Shown here: positions 29,279 to 38,420 of the stretch, one piece after another
Position numbering within the stretch: position 1 is the first letter of the stretch
Layout: each line of letters begins with the position of its first letter
From: an uncultured Bacilli bacterium
GTDB taxonomy: Bacteria; Bacillota_I; Bacilli_A; RF39; UBA660
Assembly (NCBI GenBank): GCA_944332715.1
Contig: CALVKN010000069.1
Location: 1 to 55,157 of the forward strand
Direction: 5' to 3'
DNA length: 55,157 nucleotides
Notes under the pieces: generated by a model
The model's input: only the letters and a program-made list of their open reading frames with translations
Told to the model about the DNA's origin: nothing
Database searches by the model: none
Program-made: the position numbers and the translations under genes

Positions 29279-29995
29279 TCAGGCGATCGTGAGCGCGACC
29301 TGCATCATGTCGTGGAAGGCGGTCTGGCGCTGCTCGGCCGTCGTGACCGAGCCGGTCTCCACGAGGTCGGAGATCGTGCAGATGCACAGCGCCTTCTTGC
29401 CGGCGCGCGCGGCGTTGGCGTACAGCGCGGCGGCCTCCATCTCGACGGCCAGCACGCCCAGCTTGCGCCACTCGAGCGTGCCGGGGATGCCGCTCTCGCC
29501 ATAGAAACAGTCGGACGAGAGCAGGTTGCCGACCTTGTGCCGCAGGCCGCGCCGTTCGCACTCGGCCGCGGCGGCGCTCAGCAGGCCGTAGTCCGCGATG
29601 GGCGCGTACGTGCCGCGCGGCAGGAACTGCGAGGTGTAGGCCGAATCGGTGCAGGCGCCCTGGCCGAGCACGAGGTCGAACAGCTGGAGCGACGGGTCGA
29701 TCGCGCCGGCGGAGCCGATGCGGATGATCTGTTCCACGCCGAACATGTGGAACAGCTCGTAGGAATAGATGCCGATGGACGGCATGCCCATGCCGCTGGC
29801 CATGACGGACACGCGCTTGCCCTCGAAATAGCCGGTGTAGCCCTGCACGCCGCGGACGTTGTTGACCAGCTCGCGGTCGGTCAGGTAGGTCTCGGCGATG
29901 AACTTGGCGCGAAGCGGGTCGCCCGGCATGAGCACGGTCCTGGCAAAATCCTCCGGCGCACAGGCGATGTGCGGGGTCAAATTGGCGTTGGTCAC
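29279..29995 (-). CDS. deoD: Purine-nucleoside phosphorylase, DeoD type
   Basis: 238 aa, same length as E. coli DeoD (239). Cytosolic phosphorolysis of purine nucleosides to base and ribose-1-phosphate. GDPLRAK (phosphate), ASGMGMPSIGIYSYELF, RIGSAGAI and VEMEAAALY are in order. A GTG start at 29995 is chosen because GGAGGG lies seven bases upstream; a longer frame to 30079 crosses the promoter. Single-gene unit. Confidence 0.93.
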   Translation of the reverse strand: MTNANLTPHIACAPEDFARTVLMPGDPLRAKFIAETYLTDRELVNNVRGVQGYTGYFEGKRVSVMASGMGMPSIGIYSYELFHMFGVEQIIRIGSAGAIDPSLQLFDLVLGQGACTDSAYTSQFLPRGTYAPIADYGLLSAAAAECERRGLRHKVGNLLSSDCFYGESGIPGTLEWRKLGVLAVEMEAAALYANAARAGKKALCICTISDLVETGSVTTAEQRQTAFHDMMQVALTIA

Positions 29996-30026
29996 TGCTA
30001 TCCCTCCATTGTCAATCGTTTTTTTC

Positions 30027-30035
30027 AGTATACCA
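30027..30035 (-). promoter_or_regulatory. Extended -10 promoter of deoD
   Basis: On the - strand TGG followed by TATACT (30027-30032). No good -35 is visible; the TG may compensate. Confidence 0.6.
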
Positions 30036-30153
30036 CAGCCGGGCGGCAAAAGTATAGCCCGGCGGCCGGGCGCGCGCATGCCTGTATCCGGCTGCGGCGG
30101 GGCGCGCGACGCGCGATTTTCCCAGTTTGTTTAAAAAATCTGTCGGACGGACG

Positions 30154-30162
30154 TGGTATAAT
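30154..30162 (+). promoter_or_regulatory. Extended -10 promoter of the M15-like peptidase gene
   Basis: TGG followed by TATAAT (30157-30162); no clear -35. It lies 61 bases before the start codon. Confidence 0.65.
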
Positions 30163-30223
30163 GGAAGCGGCATCCCCGCCCCGGCAGCGCCCGGGCGGGA
30201 GAAGCACAGGGGGAGGGAACCGC

Positions 30224-31504
30224 ATGGCACGCTGGAACCGCAGGCAACGCCTGGCCGTCTGCATCGCCGCCGCGCTCGCGGGGGCGCTGCTCGGGGTCGC
30301 GCTGCTCTCGTGCGGCGCGCCGCAGCACGCGCTCGGTACGCGCGCCCCGCTCACGCTGCTTGAGCAGGCGTCGCCGGCGCCGGAGGCGTCGTTCGCGTTT
30401 GTGGAGGATCCGGAGCGGCCGCTCATGGAGGACGGCTACCGGCACGCGCTCGGCACGGGCTACCCCATCGCCGGGGAGGTGCGCGCCAACTACCCGCTCA
30501 CGGGCGTGACCGTGACGATCTCCTGCGCCTATCACAGCGACCCGTTTTACCCGTACCGCTACACGGTGTACTTCCCGGAGGGCAGCGAGGTCTACACCTA
30601 CCGGCTGGACAGCACCGATACGCTCGAGGGCACGTCGATCACCGGGCAGCTCGACCTGGCCGAGCTGCGGACCGGCGTGCACACGCTGAAGGTCATCGCC
30701 TCGAGCGAGGGGGCCAAGTCCGTGGAGCTGCTGCGCGTGCGCTTTTACGTGATGGGCGACGCGTGGGAGCAGCTCGTCCCCGAGGACTTCAACGACTCTT
30801 ACAACGAGGCGCTCGCCTTTTTCGGCGGCGATACCGACCGCTTCCGCTACCGCTACCAGTGGGTGGACCGGCGGTACATCCTGGCCGACCCGGACTGGGA
30901 GGAGACGTACATCACCACGATCGAGGGCCTGCCGGAGGGCGAGACGTGGCGCGTGCACGTGGACGCGGTGCCGTATTTTGAGCGGGCGCTCGCGTACCTG
31001 CGCGGCACATATGTGCGGGTGTCCGGCACGAACGGCGACTCCGGCCCGGTGCTGCTGGCCGACCTCGTGGGCACGTACGACGGGTGCTACGTGTCCCGCT
31101 TCACGTCCAGTTTGCAGACCATCAGCCACCACGGGTTCGGCACGGCGGTCGATCTGAACGCCTCCCTTTCGCCCAACCTCAACGAGGCGGAGAACAAGGC
31201 CGTGATCGACGGCGAGGTGCGCGACCACCTGGCGTACAACGGCATTGTGACGGTGGACGGCGTCCCCTGCTACGACTATACGTATGACGGCGCGTACGAC
31301 GCGCTGCTGTGCGGCGTGCCCGAGACGGTGGTCAACTACCTGCTCTACGAGCTGGCGTTCTACCGCGCCGGCTTCCTCTGGGCGCACTACTATCGCAGCA
31401 CGAGCGACGCGATGCACTTCACGCTGTCCGAGTTCGTGACCGGCACCCACGACGACGGCGGCCTGCGCAAGGTGTACGACTATCTGGAGACGCCCGCCCC
31501 GTGA
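30224..31504 (+). CDS. M15-like D-alanyl-D-alanine carboxypeptidase, exported
   Basis: 426 aa, ATG 30224 behind GGGGGAGGG. The N-terminal membrane segment ends in LLSCGA, a possible lipobox (Cys about 29). Residues about 70-180 are beta-rich, Ig-like. The C-terminal part carries the M15 zinc pattern: HHGFGTAVDLN (His and Asp) near residue 300, and DAMHFTLSE (second His) near residue 398. It would cleave D-Ala-containing peptidoglycan stems on the outside. The spacing of the zinc ligands fits the M15_4 type. It has its own promoter and is followed by a terminator. Confidence 0.75.
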   Translation: MARWNRRQRLAVCIAAALAGALLGVALLSCGAPQHALGTRAPLTLLEQASPAPEASFAFVEDPERPLMEDGYRHALGTGYPIAGEVRANYPLTGVTVTISCAYHSDPFYPYRYTVYFPEGSEVYTYRLDSTDTLEGTSITGQLDLAELRTGVHTLKVIASSEGAKSVELLRVRFYVMGDAWEQLVPEDFNDSYNEALAFFGGDTDRFRYRYQWVDRRYILADPDWEETYITTIEGLPEGETWRVHVDAVPYFERALAYLRGTYVRVSGTNGDSGPVLLADLVGTYDGCYVSRFTSSLQTISHHGFGTAVDLNASLSPNLNEAENKAVIDGEVRDHLAYNGIVTVDGVPCYDYTYDGAYDALLCGVPETVVNYLLYELAFYRAGFLWAHYYRSTSDAMHFTLSEFVTGTHDDGGLRKVYDYLETPAP

Positions 31505-31530
31505 CGGGGACGGACGTTGCGGCATGGCAA

Positions 31531-31558
31531 AGGGGCGCGGCGGGAACGCCGCGCCCCT
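31531..31558. terminator. Bidirectional hairpin terminator
   Basis: A 12-bp perfect stem (31531-31542 with 31547-31558), loop GGAA, between convergent peptidase genes. Confidence 0.75.
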
Positions 31559-31639
31559 CTGCGCCTGCAAACGCCCTGCCGGGCGCTCGTCGTCAGCCAT
31601 AGCGCGGACCAGCCGCCCGCGCTTGCGGGGCGCGCGCTG

Positions 31640-32563
31640 TCAGTAATAGCGCGGACGGCGGAACTTCGTCCAGCCGCTGCGGCTGCGCAGGCGCCTGGCC
31701 ACGAAGTCGTAGCCCTGGCGGGCGGCCAGCCGGCTGAGCTGGCAGCCATACAGCTTGCCCATCCACTCGACGACGTACCCGCCGCCCACATACACGCCGA
31801 TGTGGCCGTCGCGCCCGACCCAGTCGCCCGGCTGCAGCGCGGTGCGGGCGACCGCGGTGCTGTGGCTGCTGCCGCACAGGCTGTTGGCCGTTGCGTCGAA
31901 CGTCGGCGCGGTGAGCTCAAAGTGGCGCATCAGCCCCACGATGCCGCCGGAGCAGTCCGCGCCGGTGGTCTTCGGGTCGGCCGCCACGGCGGCGAGCATC
32001 ATCGCCTTGCTGCCGCCGCTGTAGAACTCCGGCTGGCGCCTGGCGCCGTCCTCGATGCGCGCGGCGGTGATCACGTTCAGCGTGAGGTCGGTATTGTACA
32101 GGTTTCCGCCGCGGATGTACAGGCTGTAGGGATAGCGCGCGGGCACGGCGGGGTCGAACGCATAGCGGAGCGCCTCCCGCACGAGCGCCTGCCGCGTGCC
32201 GGACAGGCCGGGCAGGTCGGCGGCGATGGCGGCGGCCGCCTGCGGGCCGATGTTGGCGGGCAGGCCGGCATCCCCCTGCGCGGGCGGCGCGTCCGGTTCT
32301 GCGGGCGGCGCGGGCGCGTCCGGCGCGTTGAGGTCGCGTTCTATGGCCGACCACGTGCGGATGCCGATGATCCCGTCGACGGTGAGCCGCCGCCCGGCCG
32401 TATCCCGGTGCGTGCGCTGGTAGGCCTTCACGGCGGCGAGCGTGTCGTCGCCGAACAGGTCGTGTGTGGACTGATACAGCTCGCCGAGCGCGACGAGCGC
32501 GTCTTTCATGTATTTGACGTCCGGGCCGGACATCATGTGTTTCAGATTTCGTGTAAACGTCAT
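31640..32563 (-). CDS. Peptidoglycan-binding NlpC/P60-like endopeptidase without signal peptide
   Basis: 307 aa. Residues about 10-78 form a PG_binding_1 domain (VDGIIGIRTW). A Pro/Ala linker (80-98) follows, then an NlpC/P60-like domain with Cys204 in GADCSGG and His254 in RDGHIGVYVGGGYVVEW. The C-terminus is strongly basic. ATG 32563 has GGAAGGAG upstream. There is no signal peptide or membrane helix, unusual for a chromosomal wall hydrolase but normal for a phage endolysin. It could be a spore-cortex enzyme or a relic of the element at the left end. Confidence 0.7.
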   Translation of the reverse strand: MTFTRNLKHMMSGPDVKYMKDALVALGELYQSTHDLFGDDTLAAVKAYQRTHRDTAGRRLTVDGIIGIRTWSAIERDLNAPDAPAPPAEPDAPPAQGDAGLPANIGPQAAAAIAADLPGLSGTRQALVREALRYAFDPAVPARYPYSLYIRGGNLYNTDLTLNVITAARIEDGARRQPEFYSGGSKAMMLAAVAADPKTTGADCSGGIVGLMRHFELTAPTFDATANSLCGSSHSTAVARTALQPGDWVGRDGHIGVYVGGGYVVEWMGKLYGCQLSRLAARQGYDFVARRLRSRSGWTKFRRPRYY

Positions 32564-32682
32564 AGCAGTGGACTCCTTCCTGCCGCGCGCGCTCCGGGAG
32601 GGCGCGCGTTGCGGCGGCGGGGGGTTCCCCCCTGCTACAATATATGCTATGCTGTGAAAAAAGGACTGGGGGAGAGAGGGAA

Positions 32683-33603
32683 ATGGCGGTATTGCGGTTG
32701 CTGGAGGGCCTGCGCACGCCCTTTTGGGACGCGGTGTTCGGCGCGCTCACCTATCTCGGGGACGAGACGCTGTTCATGGTCGTGGCCATGTGCATGTTCT
32801 GGTGCGTGGACAAGCGGCGCGGGTATTTCCTGCTGTACACCGGCTTTCTCGGCACGCTGGCCAACCAGTTTCTGAAGCTCCTGTGCTGCGTGCCGCGGCC
32901 GTGGCTGCTGGATCCGCAGTTTACGATCGTGGAGCGCGCGCGCGGCGCCGCCACGGGCTATTCGTTCCCCAGCGGCCACACGCAGAACGCCGTGGGCACC
33001 TATGGCGGCATTGCGCGCACGAGCAGGCGGCGCGCGGTGCGCGTCGCCTGTGTGGCGGCCATACTCCTCGTGGCGTTTTCGCGGCTGTATCTGGGCGTGC
33101 ATACGCCGCTGGACGTGGGCGTGTCGCTCGCGCTGGGCGCGGCGCTGGTGCTGCTAATCTGGCCGCTGTTTGTGCGCGCGGAGACGGACCGGCGCGTGCT
33201 GCCGGCGCTCTTTGGCGCGCTGCTCCTCTTCTCCGTGCTGTTTGTGCTGTATGTGGAGCTGGCGCCGCCGCCCGCAAACGCGATCCCGGCGTTCCACGAG
33301 AGCGGCGAGAAGAACGCCTATACCCTGCTGGGCGTCGCCGCCGGGCTGCTGCCGGTGTATGCGCTGGACGCGGCGCGCCTCCGGTTCGACCCGCGCGCGC
33401 CGCTTATCGGGCAGGTGGCCAAGTGCGCGCTCGGGCTCGGCCTCGTCGTGGCGGTGCGGGCGCTGACCAAGGAGCCGCTGCTGCTGCTCACGGGCGGCCA
33501 TGCGTCGGCGCACGCGATCCGGTATTTCCTCATGGTGCTCATGGGCGGCGCGCTGTGGCCGCTCACGTTCCGCTTCTGGGCGCGGCTCGGCGCGCGGCGC
33601 TGA
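32683..33603 (+). CDS. PAP2 family membrane phosphatase
   Basis: 306 aa with about seven hydrophobic helices. The three phosphatase motifs are present: KLLCCVPRPW, YSFPSGHTQ and SRLYLGVHTPLDV. Substrates of such enzymes are undecaprenyl pyrophosphate or phosphatidate-type lipids. The start is ATG 32683 after GGGAGAGAGGG; an upstream frame from 32644 lacks a ribosome site. The 119-bp gap to the divergent NlpC gene has TACAAT at 32636 as a possible -10. Confidence 0.85.
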   Translation: MAVLRLLEGLRTPFWDAVFGALTYLGDETLFMVVAMCMFWCVDKRRGYFLLYTGFLGTLANQFLKLLCCVPRPWLLDPQFTIVERARGAATGYSFPSGHTQNAVGTYGGIARTSRRRAVRVACVAAILLVAFSRLYLGVHTPLDVGVSLALGAALVLLIWPLFVRAETDRRVLPALFGALLLFSVLFVLYVELAPPPANAIPAFHESGEKNAYTLLGVAAGLLPVYALDAARLRFDPRAPLIGQVAKCALGLGLVVAVRALTKEPLLLLTGGHASAHAIRYFLMVLMGGALWPLTFRFWARLGARR

Positions 33604-33634
33604 GGCGGGCGGGGACCCCGGGAAAGGACAGAGC

Positions 33635-33668
33635 AGCGCCCCGCCGGCAACTGCCGGCGGGGCGCTTT
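33635..33668. terminator. Bidirectional hairpin terminator
   Basis: A perfect 15-bp stem (33635-33649 with 33652-33666), two-base loop, TT on +. It separates the convergent PAP2 gene and small membrane protein gene. Confidence 0.8.
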
Positions 33669-33716
33669 ACTATGCCTTGGCGCGGGGCGCCTGTCGCTTG
33701 CTGTACCCGGATGCGG

Positions 33717-34025
33717 TTATGCGTCGTCGCGGTGTGCCGGGGCCTGCGGGACGGATTCCTGCTCCTGCGCGGCCATCTGTGCCTGGCGCCGCAGCGCCTG
33801 CCGGTGCAGGCGGGCCTGCCGTTCCCGCGCGCGCCGGTCCGCGTTCCAGTCGCACACGATGAGCCGCAGCGAGGTGATGAGCGCGAATACTGCGAGTATC
33901 GCAAACACCCACTGGCTCAGTTTGCTCGTCATGAACCCCATCATCTCGTTGAACCGCTCGATTACGAAAAACGTGAGCGTCATGAGCGACAGGACGATCG
34001 TGATGTGAGGAAGTGCCCGTTTCAT
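33717..34025 (-). CDS. Small membrane protein, unknown function
   Basis: 102 aa, ATG 34025 after AAGGGGGAA, one base beyond the stop of the upstream gene. Two hydrophobic helices (about residues 7-22 and 38-57) are followed by a cytoplasmic Arg/Gln/Ala-rich tail that could form a coiled coil. No family recognised. It is translated together with the phosphodiester glycosidase and GT2-GtrA genes, so it may assist surface polysaccharide work. Confidence 0.6.
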   Translation of the reverse strand: MKRALPHITIVLSLMTLTFFVIERFNEMMGFMTSKLSQWVFAILAVFALITSLRLIVCDWNADRRARERQARLHRQALRRQAQMAAQEQESVPQAPAHRDDA

Positions 34026-34026
34026 G

Positions 34027-35079
34027 TCAGTTTCCCCCTTGTGCCGCATCCGGCTCGCTGATGTAGATGGCGTTGGTCAGGCTGCGCGTGCTCGTGTTCA
34101 GCGTCTGGCTGCCGAACCGCATGGCCACGGTGCTGCCGCCGTCGAGGTTGAGCGCTTCCGTGCAGCCGAGCGAGAGGAACAGGTCCGTCAGCTCGTCGAG
34201 CGTGGCGCCCTTCGAGCCGGAGTTGCTCGCGCGCGTGCCGTCCACCATGACGAGGCAGTAGTGCCCGGGTTCATAGTAGCCGATGGCGACGCGCGGGTTG
34301 CTGGTCTGCATGCGGGCGGGCGCGCCGTCGTAGCTGCCGACCGCCTCGCCGCCCTTGACGAGCGCCGGGCCGAACGTCCACGCCTGACGGATGCCGCGCG
34401 CCACGAGCGAGTCGAAATCGGCCGTGCCCGCTTCATAGACTTCCATCGTGCCGTCGAGGTAGAGCACGGCAAAGTCGTACACGTTCGTATCGCTCGAGTA
34501 GAGCAAGCCGTCGTTTACGATGAAGCCCCACTGGCCGCTCGGGCGGTTGCGGTACTGGTCGCTGGAGCTGATCGCGAGCGCGCCGGGCAGCGCCTCGCCG
34601 ATGGCGCCGATGCCCAGGTTTTCCCCAAACGCTTCCTTACACGTCACGGCGTGGAAGCTCGTGATGTCGCGCAGGTAGATATCGACGATGTGCACGAGGC
34701 TGTCATAGCGCCGCTCCTGCGTCAGCTCGAGCGCGACGTTTGCGCTGCGGTAGCTCGTCGCGTCCTGCACGACCTCGCCCGCGGTGAACTTTTCGGCGTA
34801 TTTGGCGCCCAGCAGGCCGGCCGGCTCCGGCGTGGCGGCCGGCTGCTCGGACGTGGTGGCGCCGGGATCGCCCGCAGACGGGCCCGGCGTGGCCTGCACG
34901 TCCGGCGTGATGGTCGGCGCGGCGGTTTGCGACGGGGTGGGCAGCACGACCGGCTTGGTGTCCGGCTGGCGGACGTGGTGAAAATAGGCGAAGATGCAGA
35001 GCGCGAGCCCGAACGCCAGCAGGTCGACGACGACCATGCGCACGATGCGCCCGCGGCTGCCGGAGGGAATGTTTTTCAT
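34027..35079 (-). CDS. Phosphodiester glycosidase family protein (NAGPA-like), membrane-anchored
   Basis: 350 aa. One N-terminal membrane helix (about 15-34), a Thr/Pro/Ala linker (about 40-85), then the extracytoplasmic NAGPA-like domain. Motifs include VNDGLLYSS, FGPALVKGG, RVAIGYYEPGHYCLVMVDG and the hallmark EALNLDGGSTVAMRF near the C-terminus. Family members remove GlcNAc- or related phosphodiester caps from sugar polymers. ATG 35079 follows AAAGGAG. It forms an operon with the upstream glycosyltransferase. Confidence 0.85.
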   Translation of the reverse strand: MKNIPSGSRGRIVRMVVVDLLAFGLALCIFAYFHHVRQPDTKPVVLPTPSQTAAPTITPDVQATPGPSAGDPGATTSEQPAATPEPAGLLGAKYAEKFTAGEVVQDATSYRSANVALELTQERRYDSLVHIVDIYLRDITSFHAVTCKEAFGENLGIGAIGEALPGALAISSSDQYRNRPSGQWGFIVNDGLLYSSDTNVYDFAVLYLDGTMEVYEAGTADFDSLVARGIRQAWTFGPALVKGGEAVGSYDGAPARMQTSNPRVAIGYYEPGHYCLVMVDGTRASNSGSKGATLDELTDLFLSLGCTEALNLDGGSTVAMRFGSQTLNTSTRSLTNAIYISEPDAAQGGN

Positions 35080-35138
35080 GTTGCTCCTTTCCTCCCGCGT
35101 GCGCGGGAGAGGGTCGTTGGTCTGCATGGGGGGCGCCG

Positions 35139-36167
35139 CTATGCCCGGTGCGCGGCGAACACGAACCGGCGCTGCAGGTAAAAGCTGACCGGGTAGAGCA
35201 CCAGCTCCACGAGCAGCTTGGCCAGCCACAGCGGCAGCGGCAGCAGCACGCTCAATATCGTGAGCAGGCCATAGTTTACGGCATAGATCCCCGCCACCAG
35301 CAGATAATAACGGAGGATGCTGTCCTTCGAGCAGCCCCCGAACACCAGCTTGCCGTTGAGAAAGTAGTTGCACAGCGAGCTGACGACGCGCGCGATGGCC
35401 GTGGACACGAGCAACGGCGTGGGGATGAACGGCTCGAGCAGCTGCGGCAGCGTGAGCACGAGCACGTAGTCAAGCAGCGCCGCCGCAAGCGACGAGGCCA
35501 CGAACAGCAGGATCATCTTGTAGATGCGCCAGGCGTCGCGCACCGGATGAAAGTGTGACGATGCGTTATCCTCGATGTAGACCGTCTCGATCCACACCTC
35601 GAGGATGGGCACGTGGTGGCGCGTGGCGTACAGCAGCACGTTGATCTCGTATTCGTACCGGTCGCCGTGCATCTCCAGCATCATGGGAATGCGGCTGACC
35701 GAGAACGCGCGCAGGCCGGTCTGGGTGTCGAACACCTTCACGCCGGTGGAGACGTGGAACACCTTGCGCGTGATCGCGTTGCCGGCGCGGCTCTTGAACG
35801 GCACGTTGCCGGTGAACCGGCGCGAGCCGAGCACGAGCGCCTCCGGGTGGGCGGCCCAGGCCTCGCTCACGCGGACGATGTCCGGCAGCAGGTGCTGGCC
35901 GTCCGCATCCACGGTGACGATGCCCTCGTTTTGCGGGAAGTGCTCCTGGATATAGGCAAAGGCGGTCTTGAGCGCGCGGCCCTTGCCGCGGTTCACGTCG
36001 TGGCGGAGTACCGTCACGTCAGGGTCGAGGCTGGCAAAGACGGGCTGCCGATCCGGCGTGCTGCCGTCGTCTACGACGACGATGGCATAGTCGGTATGGG
36101 CGCGCAGTTCCTCGACGGTGCGCAGCAGCTTTTCGTCCGGCTGATAGGCCGGAATGACGACGATCAT
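35139..36167 (-). CDS. GT2 glycosyltransferase fused to a GtrA membrane domain
   Basis: 342 aa. Residues 1-215 form a dolichyl-phosphate-mannose-synthase-like GT2 domain: VIPAYQPDE, VVVDDGSTPD, NRGKGRALKTAF and DADGQH (metal and sugar-nucleotide site). Residues about 225-340 form the four-helix GtrA domain. Such fusions load a sugar on undecaprenyl phosphate and pass it across the membrane for surface-polymer decoration. ATG 36167 has AAAGGAG; a longer frame lacks one. It is first gene of this - strand operon. Confidence 0.85.
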   Translation of the reverse strand: MIVVIPAYQPDEKLLRTVEELRAHTDYAIVVVDDGSTPDRQPVFASLDPDVTVLRHDVNRGKGRALKTAFAYIQEHFPQNEGIVTVDADGQHLLPDIVRVSEAWAAHPEALVLGSRRFTGNVPFKSRAGNAITRKVFHVSTGVKVFDTQTGLRAFSVSRIPMMLEMHGDRYEYEINVLLYATRHHVPILEVWIETVYIEDNASSHFHPVRDAWRIYKMILLFVASSLAAALLDYVLVLTLPQLLEPFIPTPLLVSTAIARVVSSLCNYFLNGKLVFGGCSKDSILRYYLLVAGIYAVNYGLLTILSVLLPLPLWLAKLLVELVLYPVSFYLQRRFVFAAHRA

Positions 36168-36311
36168 GGATCGAAACTCCTTTGGTTTCTCACTGCCGGC
36201 GCGCCAGGGCACGCCAAACAGGGGGTCGCAGACCCGCGCTTGCTATTGTATCGCATTCGCGCCGATCTGAAAAGGGGGGATCGTGCCGTTTGAGCCGGTT
36301 TCGGCGCCCCA

Positions 36312-36373
36312 GTTTGTAAACAGTTTGTAATATCGTAAAATCGATGCTGTTTTGGTGGAAACTCTGGTATAAT
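36312..36373 (+). promoter_or_regulatory. Extended -10 promoter of the LCP gene with upstream direct repeat
   Basis: TGG plus TATAAT (36368-36373) without a clear -35. A direct repeat AGTTTGTAA at 36311 and 36322 lies about 45 bases upstream and could be an activator or repressor site. Confidence 0.55.
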
Positions 36374-36450
36374 AGTGGGTACCTGTCAGGCACCGAGGGC
36401 GCGCCGCGCCGCGTGCCGGCCACAAGAACCGTCAGGAAAGGACGTTGTAT

Positions 36451-38334
36451 ATGGAAGATCGTCAGAACCAGCCTCCCATGCCCCAGACGCCCGAAGGGCA
36501 GGAAGAGGAGCTGCAGACCGTCGAGTCGTTTGTGCCGACGGATTATTTTCAGGAGGAGAAGCCCAAAAAGCGGATCGGCCGCGGCGGCATCATCGCCATC
36601 TGCGCCGGCGTGCTCGTGCTCGCGCTTGTGACGGCGGGGCTGCTGTATTATAACAACCTGCGCAACAACCCGGCGTCCTTCTTCCCGCTGCACGAAGGCT
36701 CGCCGTCGCCGACGGTCGCGCCCGCGACGCCGAACCCGAGCGAGGACCCGACGCCGTCGCCCACCGTGGACCCGTACACGGCGCTGGAGGAGCAGGCCGA
36801 CCTGTCGATGATGAAGAACATCGTCAACGTGGCGTTCATCGGCGTGGACTACGCCGAGGAGCGGCTCACCGGCTACGGCGGCAAGGCGGAGGACAACGCG
36901 TTCCACGCGGACGTGATCCTGATCCTCGCCATCAACTTTGAGGAGAACCGCGTGGACATGATCTCCATCCCGCGCGACACCTATGCCAACATCCCGGGCG
37001 TGAAGGGCATCTACAAGATCAACGCCTCGCTGGATTGCGGCGGCGGCCTGTTTGCGGAGAACGGCGCGGGCTTTGAGAAGGTCTGCGAGGCGGCGGAGTG
37101 GATGCTGGGCGACATCCCGGTGGACTACTACTATGCCGTCACCATGCCCGCGGTCAAGGAGCTGGCGGACGCCGTCGGCGGCGTGGAATACGACCTGGAG
37201 CTCGACTTCACGATCCAGGGCCGCAGCTACAAGAAGGGCCTGCAGCACATGGACGGCCAGGCCGTGCTGGACTATCTGCGCGTGCGCAAGAACATCCCTT
37301 CGGGCATGAGCGGCGACAACAACCGCGTCAACCGCCAGAAGAAGATGATGATCGCGCTGTTCGAATCCATGAAGCAGCAGAACCTCATCCTCAAGATCCC
37401 GGAGCTGCTGTCCGCGTTTGAAGGCCAGCTCTTCACGAACACGAACCTGTCCCAGACGGCGGCGCTCGCGCTGTTTGCCTACGGCCTCGACGCCGACAAC
37501 ATCGGCATGTATTCGATGGGCAGCGGCTCGAGCGGCACCTCGGGCAACACGAACATCTTCAACTGGAACTTCTGCCTGACCGACCAGGCCAACCGCGTGA
37601 AGATCATCAAGGAGATCTACGGCGTGGACGTGCCGCAATACCGCGAGTACACGCGCACCTACGCGTTCTACCGCTGGTACAGCATGCTGACGGAGCAGTA
37701 TCTCTCCACGTGCGAGCCGCTGACGGAATACGTCGCGGAGCTGATCGCCGCGGACGACCTGCTGCCGACCATCTCGCCCGAACCGACCGTCACGCCGGAT
37801 GTGAGCATCACGCCCGACCCGATCGTGACGCCAGAGCCGACCGTGGAACCGACCGCAGAGCCGACCGCAGAGCCGACCGCGGAACCGACAGCAGAGCAGA
37901 CCGCCGCGCCAACGGAGCTGCCCTCAACGGAAGGCGGCACGGCGGAGGGAGATGGCACGGGCGAAGGCGCCTCCACGGCGAGCGCCGGCATCGCCCGCCT
38001 CAGCTACCGGTTGACGGCGGAGACGGCGGTCACGCCGTTCGTCACGCAGCAGTACACCGCCGAGCAGCGCGCGCTGTACGCCGAATATCTTGAGGCGCTC
38101 GAGACGCTGCGCAACGCGGCCTCCGATGCGGAGACGCAGGCGAGCCGCTACCGCAAGGGCAACAGCAACTCGCTCTCCGGCAGCAACACGGCGGTGGAGG
38201 AGGCGCTTTCCGCCGTGAAGGAGACGGCGCTGCGCGTGGCGAGCGAGTTTGGCTACAAGACCAGCAAGCTCGTGTGGACGTATCGCTATGAGTACGACAA
38301 GAGCTTCAACGAGATCCGCGTGAACTTCAACTGA
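36451..38334 (+). CDS. LytR-CpsA-Psr family protein with long C-terminal extension
   Basis: 627 aa, ATG 36451 after AGGAAAGGA. Cytoplasmic head (1-50), membrane helix (about 51-70), Pro/Thr linker (about 82-110), then the LCP domain (about 125-330) with MISIPRDTY, LDYLRVRKN and DNNRVNRQKKMM, whose Arg residues bind the polyprenyl pyrophosphate. It attaches glycopolymers to peptidoglycan. After residue 440 comes a TAEP/TPEP repeat and a further 110-residue helical domain that I do not recognise and that is not standard for LCP proteins. Confidence 0.88.
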   Translation: MEDRQNQPPMPQTPEGQEEELQTVESFVPTDYFQEEKPKKRIGRGGIIAICAGVLVLALVTAGLLYYNNLRNNPASFFPLHEGSPSPTVAPATPNPSEDPTPSPTVDPYTALEEQADLSMMKNIVNVAFIGVDYAEERLTGYGGKAEDNAFHADVILILAINFEENRVDMISIPRDTYANIPGVKGIYKINASLDCGGGLFAENGAGFEKVCEAAEWMLGDIPVDYYYAVTMPAVKELADAVGGVEYDLELDFTIQGRSYKKGLQHMDGQAVLDYLRVRKNIPSGMSGDNNRVNRQKKMMIALFESMKQQNLILKIPELLSAFEGQLFTNTNLSQTAALALFAYGLDADNIGMYSMGSGSSGTSGNTNIFNWNFCLTDQANRVKIIKEIYGVDVPQYREYTRTYAFYRWYSMLTEQYLSTCEPLTEYVAELIAADDLLPTISPEPTVTPDVSITPDPIVTPEPTVEPTAEPTAEPTAEPTAEQTAAPTELPSTEGGTAEGDGTGEGASTASAGIARLSYRLTAETAVTPFVTQQYTAEQRALYAEYLEALETLRNAASDAETQASRYRKGNSNSLSGSNTAVEEALSAVKETALRVASEFGYKTSKLVWTYRYEYDKSFNEIRVNFN

Positions 38335-38348
38335 CCGGAGCGGACACG

Positions 38349-38384
38349 CGCCGCCGCGGGCTTTTGCCCGCGGCGGCGTTTTTT
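38349..38384 (+). terminator. Rho-independent terminator of the LCP gene
   Basis: A perfect 13-bp GC stem (38349-38361 with 38366-38378), TTTT loop, six T after it. Confidence 0.95.
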
Positions 38385-38420
38385 GCGCCCCTGCGCCCGC
38401 CGCTTGCGCCCTGCGGGGGT

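Noticed and set aside
29207..30223. N-terminal extension of the M15-like peptidase over deoD
   Set aside because: It is antisense to deoD and crosses a promoter; ATG 30224 has a strong ribosome site followed by a lipoprotein-like signal.
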